DNA of 64,000 nucleotides from Microbacterium sp. 11MF (GCF_000383475.1 NZ_KB911460.1:930001-994000), one strand, 5' to 3'; counted from the first letter of the stretch, positions 9,042-18,738 are shown. Notes: generated from the letters alone by a model not told the origin. Program-made: numbers and translations.

Positions 9042-9373
9042 ACCTCACCATCGACTGGCTCGCCTTCGTCCAGGTCTTCGTCGCCGCGCTCCTCGCGGCG
9101 TCGGTCGTCGTGTCCTTCTACGCCGTCGGGCTGCGCCTGCTCGTGCGCGCCGGACGGGTTCCGGTGGTCATCCCGGCGACCTTCACGGACGCGCTGACGG
9201 TGATGACGCCGAAGGAGCAGAAGCGCGCCGCGAAGGCCGCGAAGAAGGCGTCCAAGAAGAACCCGCTCAGTGTCGCGCAGAAGCGTGTCGCCCTGATCGG
9301 CGCCTACGCGTCCTTCGCCGTGTGCGGCCTCGTCGTGCTGGGCGGCCTCCTGCTCATCCTCTTCAACCACTGA
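9038..9373 (+). CDS. small membrane protein paired with the phosphate transporter
   Basis: A 111-residue protein with one N-terminal membrane helix (about 8-32), a lysine/alanine-rich basic cytoplasmic segment around 60-78 (KEQKRAAKAAKKASKKN), and a second helix near 88-109. The start codon overlaps the stop of the transporter gene (ATGA). A subunit or regulator of the phosphate transporter is the natural inference. I know no characterised function for it. Confidence 0.8.
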   Translation: MNLTIDWLAFVQVFVAALLAASVVVSFYAVGLRLLVRAGRVPVVIPATFTDALTVMTPKEQKRAAKAAKKASKKNPLSVAQKRVALIGAYASFAVCGLVVLGGLLLILFNH

Positions 9374-9409
9374 TCGCGCGCCGTCCGCAGCGGTCAATAG
9401 GCTGACGGC

Positions 9410-10312
9410 ATGCAGTCCGTCTCCTTCGGCCGGCACGCGCCCGCCCTCCGCTCGATCGTCCATCTGAGCGACACGCACCTGTTGGCCGGCGACCGTCGGC
9501 TCGGCGGCGCGTACGACTCGACCGGGGGAGCGGCGGCCGCCCTCGCGGCGATCGAGCGCACCGGCATCCGTCCCGATGCCCTCGTCGTGACGGGTGACCT
9601 CACGGACCTCGGCGAGCCCGACGCCTATCGACGGCTGCGCGAGCTCGTGGAGCCCGTGGCGGAACGGCTCGGCACGCCCGTCGTCTGGGTCGCGGGCAAC
9701 CACGACGAACGGCCGGCGATGCGAGAGGGACTCTTCGACGAACCCGGATCGCTCGAGCCGATCACCGCCGTGCACGACCTCGACGGACTGCGGCTGGTCG
9801 TCCTCGATTCCACCGTGCCGGGATGGCACCACGGCGAGATCGATGCGGCGCAGCGCGAGTGGCTCCGCGGCGTCCTCGCCGAGCCCGCCCCGCTCGGCAC
9901 GCTCCTCGCGCTGCACCACCCGCCACTGCCGAGCCATATCCCGTTCTTCGACATCCTCGAGCTCCGCGATCAGGACGCCCTCGCCGAGGTCATAGCGGGA
10001 ACGGACGTGCGCGGCATCCTCGCCGGCCACCTCCACTACTCGACGAACGGCACCTTCGCCGGCATCCCCGTCAGCGTGGCATCGGCGACCTGCTACACGA
10101 TGAATCTGCAGCGTCCCGCGACGGAGGTCAACGGAATGGATGCCGCGCAGTCCTTCCACCTCGTTCACGTGTACGACGACACGATCACCCACACGGTCGT
10201 GCCCGTCGTCGACGCCCCGACCGGCGACTACTTCTCCGCCGAGTGGGTCGAGAAGATGGCCGCGCTGAGCCCCCAGGAGCGGCTCGAGGCGTTCTCGCGC
10301 AAACCTTCCTGA
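9410..10312 (+). CDS. metallophosphoesterase, CpdA-like cyclic-nucleotide phosphodiesterase
   Basis: A 300-residue calcineurin-fold hydrolase. The dimetal motifs are in order: LSDTHL (near 22), VVTGDLTD (near 62), GNHDER (near 97), LHHPP (near 167) and AGHLHY (near 204). The arrangement matches the class III 3',5'-cyclic nucleotide phosphodiesterases (CpdA, Rv0805), whose substrates include cAMP but are often broad. No signal peptide is seen. The ATG lies 6 nt after TAGGCT (9398-9403) with no ribosome site, so the mRNA is probably leaderless. Confidence 0.85.
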   Translation: MQSVSFGRHAPALRSIVHLSDTHLLAGDRRLGGAYDSTGGAAAALAAIERTGIRPDALVVTGDLTDLGEPDAYRRLRELVEPVAERLGTPVVWVAGNHDERPAMREGLFDEPGSLEPITAVHDLDGLRLVVLDSTVPGWHHGEIDAAQREWLRGVLAEPAPLGTLLALHHPPLPSHIPFFDILELRDQDALAEVIAGTDVRGILAGHLHYSTNGTFAGIPVSVASATCYTMNLQRPATEVNGMDAAQSFHLVHVYDDTITHTVVPVVDAPTGDYFSAEWVEKMAALSPQERLEAFSRKPS

Positions 10313-10320
10313 GCGCCCGC

Positions 10321-10351
10321 TTGACTTCGAGCGCGCTCGAAGTTCTACCGT
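10321..10351 (+). promoter_or_regulatory. MerR-type promoter with palindromic operator
   Basis: TTGACT (-35, 10321-10326) and TACCGT (-10, 10346-10351) are separated by 19 bp, the over-long spacer of MerR-activated promoters. A perfect 20-bp palindrome, ACTTCGAGCGCGCTCGAAGT (10324-10343), fills the spacer. The predicted start of transcription coincides with the merR ATG at 10358, so this message is probably leaderless. Confidence 0.8.
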
Positions 10352-10357
10352 GAAGGC

Positions 10358-10743
10358 ATGACCCTCCTCTCCGGCTCCGCCGGCGCCTCGATCGCCGAAG
10401 CGGCCGATGCCACCGGCGTGAGCGCACACACCCTGCGCTATTACGAACGCGCCGGGTTGATGCTCCAGCCCGTCGACCGGGCCTCGTCATCCCACCGGCG
10501 CTACTCCGACGCGGATCTCGCCTGGATCCGCTTCCTGGCACGGCTGCGGTGGACCGGGATGCCGATCGCCACCATGCGCCGCTACACCGAGCTCGTGCGT
10601 GATGGGGAATCGACCGTCGCCGAGCGGCGACGACTGCTGGTGGAGCATCGCGAGGTCGTTCGCCGCCAGCTCGACGAGGTGACCCTGAGCCTCGCCGCCA
10701 TCGACCACAAGATCGACATCTACGACAAGGAGATCAGCCCCTC

Positions 10744-10747
<4 letters not shown>
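10358..10747 (+). CDS. MerR family transcriptional regulator
   Basis: A 129-residue regulator. Its N-terminal winged helix reads [25 protein letters not shown] (about 9-34), followed by the [24 protein letters not shown] wing and a coiled-coil dimerisation helix (about 85-115). There are no metal-binding cysteines, so it is not a metal sensor of the CueR/ZntR kind; YyaN-like or BltR-like MerR proteins for organic or redox signals fit better. Its stop overlaps the start of the aldo/keto reductase gene (ATGA), and the palindromic operator lies directly upstream. It most likely controls itself and that enzyme. Confidence 0.88.
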
Positions 10748-11724
<977 letters not shown>

Positions 11725-11790
11725 GGTCCAGGGGTGCGGGGATAGGCTCGATCCATCCCTGCACCCCTGTGACCCACGAGGACACCGCAC

Positions 11791-13248
11791 ATGGCATCTG
11801 ACGCGACGACGCGCACCGAATCCGACTCCCTGGGATCGATGGAGATCCCCGCCGACGCCTACTGGGGCATCCACACGGCGAGAGCGCTGGAGAACTTCCC
11901 CATCTCGATGCGACCGATCTCGGTCTACCGCGACCTCGTCGTCGCCCTCGCGATGGTCAAGCAGGCCTCCGCGCGCGCCAACAAGGAGATCGGGGCGCTC
12001 GACGCATCCCGCGCCGATCTCATCGACCAGGCGGCCCAGCGCGTCATCGACGGCGAGTTCCACGACCAGTTCGTCGTGGGCGTCATCCAGGGCGGCGCCG
12101 GAACCTCGACCAACATGAACGCGAACGAGGTCATCACCAACATCGCGCTCGAGATGGCGGGCCGCGAGAAGGGCGATTACGCGTTCCTCTCGCCCATCGA
12201 CCACACCAACCGCAGCCAATCCACCAACGACGTCTATCCGACGGCGATCAAGGTGGGGCTCGGGCTCGACCTGCAGTCGCTGCTCGAGGAGCTGGACCTG
12301 CTGCGGCAGTCCTTCCTGAAGAAGGCCGACGAGTTCCACGACGTCCTCAAGGTGGGACGCACGCAGTTGCAGGATGCCGTCCCCATGACCCTCGGGCAGG
12401 AGTTCCACGGCTTCGCCACGACGCTGGGGGAGGACCACCACCGTCTCCGCGAGAACGCGCACCTCCTCTACGAGATCAACATGGGTGCGACGGCCATCGG
12501 CACCGGGATCACGACCCACCCGGATTACTCACGTGCCGTGCTGCGGCACCTGCGCGAGATCAGCGAGCTCGACCTCGAGACGGCCGAAGACCTCGTCGAG
12601 TCCACCAGTGACACGGGCGCCTTCATGTCGTTCTCGTCGTCGCTCAAGCGCAACGCGATCAAGCTGTCGAAGATCAGCAACGACCTGCGCCTGCTCTCGA
12701 GCGGGCCGCAGGCGGGCTTCGGCGAGATCAACCTGCCGCCTCGACAGGCGGGGTCGAGCATCATGCCCGGCAAGGTGAACCCCGTCATCCCCGAGGTCGT
12801 CAACCAGGTCGCGTTCGCCGTCGCCGGTGCGGACCTCACGGTGACGATGGCCGTCGAGGGCGGACAGCTGCAGCTCAACGCGTTCGAACCGGTCATCGCG
12901 CATTCGATCTTCCAGTCGATCACATGGATGCGGCGCGGCATGCGCACCCTTCGCGTCAACTGCGTCGACGGCATCACCGCCAACCGCGAACGCCTCGGCA
13001 CGATGGTCGGGTCGTCCGTGGGCGTCATCACGGCGCTGACGCCGTTCATCGGCTACACCGCCGCGGCCGCGCTCGCCAAGACCGCGCTCTTGACAAAGCG
13101 GAACGTGGGCGACCTGGTCGTGGAGGCCGGGCTCATGTCGCGTGACGAGGTCGACAAGCAGCTCTCGCCGGCACGGTTGTCGGGGCTTCAGGCGGTCACC
13201 CGAGCGATTCCGATTATCACAAAACCGGGTGCCGTGGAGGGTCCGTGA
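11791..13248 (+). CDS. aspA: aspartate ammonia-lyase (aspartase)
   Basis: A 485-residue enzyme of the fumarase/aspartase superfamily that reversibly deaminates L-aspartate to fumarate. The signature GSSIMPGKVNPVIPE lies at about 322-336, and the substrate-binding TSTNMNANEVI and HTNRSQSTNDVYPT segments are present. GSSIMPGKVN with the flexible catalytic loop fits aspartase rather than fumarase C, and the length is right. A TAGGCT -10 (11742-11747) lies 43 nt upstream, followed by GAGGAC as ribosome site. Aspartate catabolism would feed the same C4-dicarboxylate pool that the DctA system elsewhere in the window handles. Confidence 0.92.
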   Translation: MASDATTRTESDSLGSMEIPADAYWGIHTARALENFPISMRPISVYRDLVVALAMVKQASARANKEIGALDASRADLIDQAAQRVIDGEFHDQFVVGVIQGGAGTSTNMNANEVITNIALEMAGREKGDYAFLSPIDHTNRSQSTNDVYPTAIKVGLGLDLQSLLEELDLLRQSFLKKADEFHDVLKVGRTQLQDAVPMTLGQEFHGFATTLGEDHHRLRENAHLLYEINMGATAIGTGITTHPDYSRAVLRHLREISELDLETAEDLVESTSDTGAFMSFSSSLKRNAIKLSKISNDLRLLSSGPQAGFGEINLPPRQAGSSIMPGKVNPVIPEVVNQVAFAVAGADLTVTMAVEGGQLQLNAFEPVIAHSIFQSITWMRRGMRTLRVNCVDGITANRERLGTMVGSSVGVITALTPFIGYTAAAALAKTALLTKRNVGDLVVEAGLMSRDEVDKQLSPARLSGLQAVTRAIPIITKPGAVEGP

Positions 13249-13255
13249 TTGCGGG

Positions 13256-13284
13256 TTGTCTGAGAGAACGCCGGACGCTAGCGT
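13256..13284 (+). promoter_or_regulatory. promoter of the DUF4190 gene
   Basis: TTGTCT (13256-13261) and TAGCGT (13279-13284) with a 17-bp spacer, 42 nt before the ATG. It starts inside the short gap after aspA, so the gene need not depend on read-through. Confidence 0.55.
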
Positions 13285-13326
13285 CGGGGTCGTATCCCGG
13301 CCCATCAGCGACCTGAAGGACTTCAC

Positions 13327-13779
13327 ATGACCGACCCCAACCAGCCGAACTCGCAGAACATCCCGCCCGCGCCGCCGGCATATGAGGCGCCGGCCTACGG
13401 CAACGCACCGCAGTACAACGCCGGCGCTCCGGCTGCCGGCCCCGTCCCGGGGCGCACGATGGCGATCGTCGCCCTGATCCTCGCGATCATCCCCGGAACC
13501 CAGCTCATCGGTCTGATCCTCGGCATCGTGGCGCTGGTGCAGAGCCGCAAGGCCGGCACGAAGAATGGTCTCGCGATCGCCGCGATCATCGTGAGCATCG
13601 TCCTCATGATCATCGCGATCATCATCATCGTGGTCGTCGTCGCGAGTTTCGCGAACTCCACCGCGGATCTGTACCAGCAGTACCAGACCAACTGTGTCGC
13701 TGGTGGATCTGGTGTCGTCGAGTACCTCGGCCAGACCATCCCCTGCGACCAGCTCGACCAGTCGCAGCTCAACAACTGA
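13327..13779 (+). CDS. DUF4190 domain membrane protein
   Basis: A 150-residue protein with a Pro/Ala/Tyr-rich cytoplasmic N-terminus (1-38), two membrane segments (about 42-65 and 77-110) separated by a short QSRKAGTKNG turn, and an extracytoplasmic tail with two cysteines (NCVAGG and IPCDQ) that could form a disulfide. This is the usual build of actinobacterial DUF4190 proteins. Their function is not known. AAGGA lies 7 nt before the ATG. Confidence 0.85.
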   Translation: MTDPNQPNSQNIPPAPPAYEAPAYGNAPQYNAGAPAAGPVPGRTMAIVALILAIIPGTQLIGLILGIVALVQSRKAGTKNGLAIAAIIVSIVLMIIAIIIIVVVVASFANSTADLYQQYQTNCVAGGSGVVEYLGQTIPCDQLDQSQLNN

Positions 13780-13791
13780 CCTGCGCGACAA

Positions 13792-13825
13792 GAAGCGGCG
13801 GCCACCCTCGGGTGACCGCCGCTTC
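13792..13825. terminator. bidirectional terminator
   Basis: A 15-bp stem with one mismatch (GAAGCGGCGG / CCGCCGCTTC) and a short loop between two convergent genes, the DUF4190 gene and the FAH-family gene. Confidence 0.75.
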
Positions 13826-13843
13826 GTGCTGTCTCGCGTTGTC

Positions 13844-14707
13844 TCAGTCGGTGATGCGACAGAAGGTCGTCAGTTCGCCGATCCCGTCCACTCCGACGGT
13901 CACGGTGGAACGGTCGCGGAGGAAGATCTGCGGGTCGCGCGAATAGCCCGCGCCACCGGGGGAGCCGGTCGAGATCAGGGTTCCCGGCAGAAGGGTCGCG
14001 GACTGCGACAGGAACGCAACGAGCTTCGCCACGGGGTGGATCATCTGGTCGGTCGAGGCGTCCTGCACCATCTTCCCGTCGACGATCGCCCAGATGTGCA
14101 GATCCTGCGGGTCGGGGATCTCGTCCGCGGTGACGACGAACGGTCCCGTCGGGGTGAAGCCGTCGAACGACTTGCAGCGCGACCACTGCGCCTCGGAGAA
14201 CTGGATGTCGCGGGCCGTGATGTCGTTGACCACGGTGTAGCCCCAGACGTGGTCGAGGGCATCCTCGAGGGCGACGTCGCGGGCAGGCGCCCCGATGATG
14301 ACGCCGAGCTCCGCCTCGTAGTCGACGGACTGGCTGAGCGAGCGCGGCCAGGTCGTCGTCTGACGGTGACCCGAGAGCGAGCCCGGCCACAGGATGAAGA
14401 CCGTGGGCGCCGCGTCGGCCTTGAGGCCGAGTTCGCTCGAGTGTGCCGAGTAGTTCAGCCCGATCGCGATGGTGATGGGGGTGTCGAGTACCGCCGAGGC
14501 GAAGACGGGGTCGCCGAGCGGCATCCACTCGGCGGTCGCAGCGCTCTCCCGAACGCGGTCGAGGAGGGCGTCGCCTCCTTCGATGAGCGGCTGAAGACGC
14601 GACGGTGCTCCGTCGAAGAGCTGCGACACCAGGGCGGCACGGTCCCCTTCGACCAGGACCAGCTGCGGCTCGTCTACTCCGTCAGGGACAACGTGGGCGA
14701 AGCGCAT
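13844..14707 (-). CDS. fumarylacetoacetate hydrolase (FAH) family protein
   Basis: A 287-residue enzyme with the C-terminal FAH fold. Metal ligands are recognisable in DYEAELGVIIG (about 139-149) and in the VVNDITARDIQ stretch, with the SFDGFTPTGPF loop following. Family members hydrolyse acylpyruvates or decarboxylate/isomerise homoprotocatechuate-type intermediates. The neighbours do not specify a pathway. I start at the ATG at 14705-14707 (MRFAHVVPDG); the longer frame adds 52 basic, unconserved-looking residues that run into the promoter of the divergent gene. Confidence 0.88.
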   Translation of the reverse strand: MRFAHVVPDGVDEPQLVLVEGDRAALVSQLFDGAPSRLQPLIEGGDALLDRVRESAATAEWMPLGDPVFASAVLDTPITIAIGLNYSAHSSELGLKADAAPTVFILWPGSLSGHRQTTTWPRSLSQSVDYEAELGVIIGAPARDVALEDALDHVWGYTVVNDITARDIQFSEAQWSRCKSFDGFTPTGPFVVTADEIPDPQDLHIWAIVDGKMVQDASTDQMIHPVAKLVAFLSQSATLLPGTLISTGSPGGAGYSRDPQIFLRDRSTVTVGVDGIGELTTFCRITD

Positions 14708-14769
14708 TGGTCCAGGGTATCGCCCTCGCCTGCGGCGGGGCACGATCGGGGGCGCCCTAGGCTGAGCGC

Positions 14770-15927
14770 ATGTCGTTCCCGTCGCCCCTCGCACAACCGG
14801 CGCGTACGACGCCCACCGCTCCGCCGCCGGCCCCACCGCGGACCGACCTCCCCGTCCCCGCACCGACCGGCGGCCGCGTGATCCTCTGGATCGTGGCTGC
14901 CGTCATCGCCGTCGCGTCGCTCGGCCTGGCGGCTTACTTCCTGGCGTTCCTCGGCACGGCGGCCTCCATCGTCTCGGGGCTCCTCGCCCTCATCCCCTTG
15001 GTCCTCGTCCTCGTCGCCATCCGGATGATCGACCGGTGGGAGCCGGAACCCCGCGGCCTCGTCGTCCTCGCGCTCGCATGGGGAGCAGTGGCATCCGTCG
15101 TCATCGCGCTCGGGGTCGACCTCGTCATCACGCTGGTCGCGCCGGGCCTTCCCGACACCGTCTCCGCCGTCCTCCAGGCGCCGATCGTCGAAGAGGTGGC
15201 CAAGGGCGCGGGAGTCCTGCTCATCTTCGTCGCCGCGAGGCGTGCCTTCGACGGCCCTGTCGACGGTGTCGTCTACGGGGCGCTCGTCGGTGCGGGCTTC
15301 GCGTTCACGGAGAACATCCTCTATTTGGCCGACAGCCTCGTCACGGGTGGGGCCGAGAGCGCGGCCTACACGTTCTTCCTCCGCGGCATCCTCTCGCCGT
15401 TCGCGCACGTGATGTTCACGGCCGTCACGGGGTACGCGCTGGGGCGCGCCGCACGCCGGGGCGTGTGGGGCGCAGCGGCGCTCGGACCGTGGGCGGTGGG
15501 TCTCGGGGGAGCCATCGGACTGCACGCGCTCTGGAACGGATCGGCGGTGTTCGCCGACTTCTTCGTGCTCTACGCGACCTTCCAGATGCCTCTGTTCATC
15601 CTCTTCATCGTCGGCCTCGTGCTGCTCAGGCGCGAAGAGGCGCGGCTCACCCGCACGTGCCTCGCCGACTACGCGGCCGCGGGATGGTTCTCACCGGCGG
15701 AGGTCGACATGCTCGCGACCGGACGTGGACGCTCGCGAGCCGTCACGTGGGCGCGCTCCCTGCCCGGCGACCGGTCAGCAGCGATGCGGCGTTTCATCGT
15801 CGAGGCGACAGCGCTCGCGGCCGCCCGCCACCGTGTGATCGGCGGACGCGATCCGCGCGCCGCGGCGGACGAGAGGGTCTACCTCGAACGCGCCACCCGG
15901 GCACGGCGGGATCTGCTCGTCGGCTGA
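14770..15927 (+). CDS. PrsW family intramembrane metalloprotease
   Basis: A 385-residue multi-pass protein with a Pro-rich cytoplasmic N-terminus (1-35) and about eight membrane segments. The three conserved PrsW motifs are intact: EEVAKG (near 140), FTENILY (near 178), and the histidines in FAHVMF and GLHALWNG. PrsW in Bacillus starts site-1 cleavage of the anti-sigma factor RsiW; the substrate of the actinobacterial form is unknown. The ATG is 6 nt after TAGGCT (14758-14763), so it is probably leaderless. A long cytoplasmic C-terminal tail of about 90 residues is unexplained. Confidence 0.88.
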   Translation: MSFPSPLAQPARTTPTAPPPAPPRTDLPVPAPTGGRVILWIVAAVIAVASLGLAAYFLAFLGTAASIVSGLLALIPLVLVLVAIRMIDRWEPEPRGLVVLALAWGAVASVVIALGVDLVITLVAPGLPDTVSAVLQAPIVEEVAKGAGVLLIFVAARRAFDGPVDGVVYGALVGAGFAFTENILYLADSLVTGGAESAAYTFFLRGILSPFAHVMFTAVTGYALGRAARRGVWGAAALGPWAVGLGGAIGLHALWNGSAVFADFFVLYATFQMPLFILFIVGLVLLRREEARLTRTCLADYAAAGWFSPAEVDMLATGRGRSRAVTWARSLPGDRSAAMRRFIVEATALAAARHRVIGGRDPRAAADERVYLERATRARRDLLVG

Positions 15928-15958
15928 AACGCCCGCAGGGAACCAGCGGCCGGAGAAA

Positions 15959-16011
15959 GACTCAGCGCCCGGTGCCGCGGCGATGCCTGCGAGTCTTCCG
16001 GGCGCTGAGTT
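15959..16011 (+). terminator. hairpin after the PrsW gene (probable terminator)
   Basis: An inverted repeat of 13-14 bp (ACTCAGCGCCCGG / CCGGGCGCTGAGT) with a 25-nt loop, without a clear T run. The loop is long for a terminator. It may instead be a transcript-end stabiliser or a protein-binding site. Confidence 0.5.
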
Positions 16012-16161
16012 GGTGTACAGAAATGATCCCGCCGCCTCCTCGCGGTGTCAAGAGGGGTCGCGCACCGGCGAATCTTCATTCACGGGAATAGGATCGGACG
16101 CGGCGACGTTTCGCCCTCTTGACCGCCGGCGCGTGCCGGAACCCCTCCACGAAGGACGATC

Positions 16162-16725
16162 ATGACCGACTCCACCGCCACCCTCGACATCCCCGGCTAC
16201 AAGGCCGGTACCTGGATCCTCGACGCGTCGCACAGCGAGGTGGGCTTCAGCGTCCGCCACATGATGATCTCCAAGGTCCGCGGCCACTTCAACGTCAAGG
16301 AGGCGACCCTGATCGCCCCCGAGAACCCGCTCGAGGCCAAGCTCGATGCCAAGGTCGACGCGGCGTCGCTGGACACCAAGGACGAGGGCCGTGACGGTCA
16401 CCTCCGCAGCGCCGACTTCTTCGATGTCGAGACCTACCCCGAGATCACCTTCGCCTCGACCGGTGTGCGCATCGAGAACGGCGACTTCCTCGTCGACGGC
16501 AACCTGACCATCAAGGACGTCACGAAGCCCGTGACGTTCGGGGTCGACTTCGGCGGCTTCGGCACCGACCCGTGGGGCAACTACAAGGCGGGCGCGACGG
16601 CCAAGACCGTCATCAACCGCGAGGACTTCGGTCTCACCTGGAACGCCGCGCTCGAGACCGGCGGCGTGCTCGTCGGCAAGGACGTCACGATCGAGCTCGA
16701 CCTCCAGGGCTCGATCCAGGCCTGA
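16162..16725 (+). CDS. YceI family lipocalin-like protein
   Basis: A 187-residue YceI-domain protein filling the whole length, with the start WILDASHSEVGFSVRHMMISKVRG and the repeated beta-strand pattern including DVETYPEITF and NGDFLVDGNLTIKDVTKPV. YceI folds bind polyisoprenoid chains such as polyprenyl pyrophosphate. No signal peptide is present, so the protein is predicted to be cytosolic, as in many actinobacteria. TAGGAT at 16089-16094 is a plausible -10, giving a leader of about 60 nt. Confidence 0.9.
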   Translation: MTDSTATLDIPGYKAGTWILDASHSEVGFSVRHMMISKVRGHFNVKEATLIAPENPLEAKLDAKVDAASLDTKDEGRDGHLRSADFFDVETYPEITFASTGVRIENGDFLVDGNLTIKDVTKPVTFGVDFGGFGTDPWGNYKAGATAKTVINREDFGLTWNAALETGGVLVGKDVTIELDLQGSIQA

Positions 16726-16766
16726 GTGCGTTTGACCACCGGATGCCGCTCGGTTTGGATGGACTC

Positions 16767-17135
16767 ATGACTGCAGACCGCACCAAGCCCGAGATCGACG
16801 CTCCTCAGGGAGCCGCACCCTCCGACCTCGTCGTCCGCGACCTGATCGAGGGCGACGGCACCGAGGCGAAGCCCGGTGACACCGTCACCGTCCACTACGT
16901 CGGCGTCGAATACGTCTCCGGCGAGGAGTTCGACTCGTCCTGGAACCGCGGCGAGAGCATCCAGTTCCCGCTCCGCGGCCTCATCCAGGGCTGGCAGGAC
17001 GGCATCCCGGGCATGAAGGTCGGTGGACGTCGTGAGCTCGTCATCCCGCCGCGCCTGGCCTACGGTCCCGCCGGCGGCCACTTCCTCGGCGGCAAGACGC
17101 TGATCTTCATCATCGATCTGCTCGCCGTCGGCTGA
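16767..17135 (+). CDS. FKBP-type peptidyl-prolyl cis-trans isomerase
   Basis: A 122-residue single-domain FKBP with the motifs VTVHYVGV, GEEFDSSWNRGESIQFPL, IQGWQDGIPGMKVGGRRELVIPP and the closing GKTLIFIIDLLAV. The key aromatic and Asp residues of the active pocket are present. It has no signal peptide and acts in the cytoplasm on nascent or misfolded proteins. The ATG at 16767 gives the family's normal N-terminus; a longer frame from 16572 lies inside the YceI gene. A terminator follows. Confidence 0.92.
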   Translation: MTADRTKPEIDAPQGAAPSDLVVRDLIEGDGTEAKPGDTVTVHYVGVEYVSGEEFDSSWNRGESIQFPLRGLIQGWQDGIPGMKVGGRRELVIPPRLAYGPAGGHFLGGKTLIFIIDLLAVG

Positions 17136-17149
17136 GACGCATCGCACAC

Positions 17150-17181
17150 GAGGGCCCGGTCGCTTCGGCGGCCGGGCCCTC
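17150..17181 (+). terminator. terminator after the FKBP gene
   Basis: A perfect 10-bp stem GAGGGCCCGG / CCGGGCCCTC with a 12-nt loop, between the FKBP stop and the rpsO promoter. Confidence 0.75.
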
Positions 17182-17207
17182 GGTCGTCTGCGGGGCGCCT
17201 CGTCCTG

Positions 17208-17213
17208 TAGACT
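17208..17213 (+). promoter_or_regulatory. -10 element of rpsO
   Basis: TAGACT with an expected start near 17220, giving an rpsO leader of about 83 nt. Such a leader could hold an S15 autoregulatory site, but no specific fold was established. Confidence 0.45.
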
Positions 17214-17302
17214 CCTGTGGTTGCCGTTCGATCGGCCGCGGATAAAGAGAGCCCTCGCATCAGGCGTCGGGCGCCGCGCAACGAAGAGGAAGGGGATCAC
17301 CT

Positions 17303-17572
17303 ATGGCACTGGAAGCAGACGTCAAGAAGGCGATCATCGAAGAGTACGCGACGCACCCCGGTGACACCGGATCCCCCGAGGTGCAGGTCGCGATGCTGAC
17401 GCAGCGCATCAAGGACCTCACCGAGCACCTCAAGGAGCACAAGCACGACCACCACTCGCGTCGTGGGCTGTTCCTGCTCGTCGGTCAGCGCCGCCGTCTC
17501 CTGGGCTACCTCCAGGACGTCGACATCAACCGTTACCGCTCGCTCATCGAGCGCCTCGGCCTCCGTCGATAA
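17303..17572 (+). CDS. rpsO: 30S ribosomal protein S15
   Basis: An 89-residue S15, exactly the family length, with [31 protein letters not shown] and [10 protein letters not shown], which contact 16S rRNA. GGAAGGGG precedes the ATG. A strong terminator follows at once, and pnp, which usually follows rpsO, is found only 12.7 kb further on. Confidence 0.98.
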   Translation: MALEADVKKAIIEEYATHPGDTGSPEVQVAMLTQRIKDLTEHLKEHKHDHHSRRGLFLLVGQRRRLLGYLQDVDINRYRSLIERLGLRR

Positions 17573-17612
17573 GGCATCGCTGCCAGCGTTCAATCGCGCA
17601 GAACATTCTTGA

Positions 17613-17643
17613 GAAGGCCGCCCCACGGTGTGGGGCGGCCTTC
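17613..17643 (+). terminator. terminator after rpsO
   Basis: A 14-bp perfect stem GAAGGCCGCCCCAC / GTGGGGCGGCCTTC with a 3-nt loop, the strongest hairpin in the window. Confidence 0.88.
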
Positions 17644-17668
17644 ATCGTTCCCGGACGGTCTCTGCCGG

Positions 17669-18679
17669 TCAGACGCGCGCGCTGACGAGGTGGGGGTGCC
17701 AGATCTCTGCGACGTCCGGGTGCGCCCGCAGCCGCGACTTCAGGGCGTTCTCGCCGTGAAGACCGTGGATCGGGTTGCGGGGGTCGTTGGAGATCCCGCG
17801 GGCCTGCGCCGCGAGCTCGGCGGGCAGCTCGATCGCGGGGAGCTCCGCGTCGAGCGACGGGTTGAAGAAGAACGGCACCGAGATGCGATCCTCGGGGGCG
17901 CGCGGCGAGACGACCCGGTGGTTCGTCGCCGTGAGGTAGCCGCCGGTCGCATGCTCGAGGAGTTCGCCGATGTTCACGACGAACGATCCGGGCACCGCGG
18001 GAGCGTCGATCCAGTCGCCGTCCTTCTCGACCTGCAGGCCGCCCTTCCCCGGCTCGACCCACAGCAGGGTGAGGACGCCGGCATCCTTGTGCGCTCCGAC
18101 GCCCTGCTGAGGCTCCGGGGCGCTGGAGCCCGGGTAGCGGACGATCTTCAGCAGGGTCTGCGCCTCGCCGAAGTGGTCGTCGAAGTACGTCTCCGGTGCG
18201 CCGAGGGCCTCTGCCCAGGCGCGGAGCAGCTTCCGCCCCACCGCCGACAGGATCGCGGTCCACTCCTCGGCGATCTCACGGAGCTCGGGCTGGGCGCTCG
18301 GCCACAGGTTGGGTCCGACGAGGGCGGTGTAGGGGGGAGCGTCGGGGTCCTCGACCGCCGGGCGCTCGGGTCCGATGTCGATCTGCTCGCGCCAGTCCAC
18401 GAGCCCCTGCGTCCGCTCGCCGCCGATGCGCGTGTAGCCGCGGAAGTGCGGGCTCTTGATGTTCTCGATCTCGAGCTTCGCCTCGTCGGGGAGTTCGAAG
18501 AAGGTGCGCGCGGCGCGGTGGAGGCGATCCTCCAGCTCGGGCGAGACCCCGGTGCCGGTCAGATAGAAGAAGCCGACCTCGTGGGTCGCGCGGCGCAGAT
18601 CGGCTCGGAATTCTTCCGCAGCATCCGGCCCCTCATCGAGGCGGGACAGGTCGAGGACGGGGAGGCTCTGGACAGACAT
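17669..18679 (-). CDS. isopenicillin N synthase-like 2OG-Fe(II) oxygenase
   Basis: A 336-residue enzyme with the DIOX_N region (about 6-120) and the 2OG-Fe(II) jelly roll (about 165-290). The iron ligands are His and Asp in GAHKDAG (near 213) and His in TNHRVV (near 270). The 2-oxoglutarate-binding Arg/Ser pair is seen in DRISVPFFF. The substrate is unknown; relatives include gibberellin- and flavonoid-type oxygenases and many uncharacterised bacterial enzymes. The start ATG at 18679 (MSVQSLPVLD) removes 13 unsupported residues. It is transcribed towards rpsO. Confidence 0.87.
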   Translation of the reverse strand: MSVQSLPVLDLSRLDEGPDAAEEFRADLRRATHEVGFFYLTGTGVSPELEDRLHRAARTFFELPDEAKLEIENIKSPHFRGYTRIGGERTQGLVDWREQIDIGPERPAVEDPDAPPYTALVGPNLWPSAQPELREIAEEWTAILSAVGRKLLRAWAEALGAPETYFDDHFGEAQTLLKIVRYPGSSAPEPQQGVGAHKDAGVLTLLWVEPGKGGLQVEKDGDWIDAPAVPGSFVVNIGELLEHATGGYLTATNHRVVSPRAPEDRISVPFFFNPSLDAELPAIELPAELAAQARGISNDPRNPIHGLHGENALKSRLRAHPDVAEIWHPHLVSARV

Positions 18680-18738
18680 GGTCCGAGGATAAGCAGAGGT
18701 TTCAGGGGGTCGGCGCATTGTTTCAAGCGGTTACCGAC

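Noticed and set aside
14708..14863. N-terminal extension of the FAH-family protein by 52 residues
   Set aside because: The extension is Arg/Pro-rich, overlaps the start of the divergent PrsW gene, and the family begins at MRFAH.
15961..16009. Possible attachment site or regulatory dyad at the 13-bp inverted repeat with 25-nt loop
   Set aside because: No integrase or repeated copy is present; a terminator-like role after the PrsW gene is simpler.
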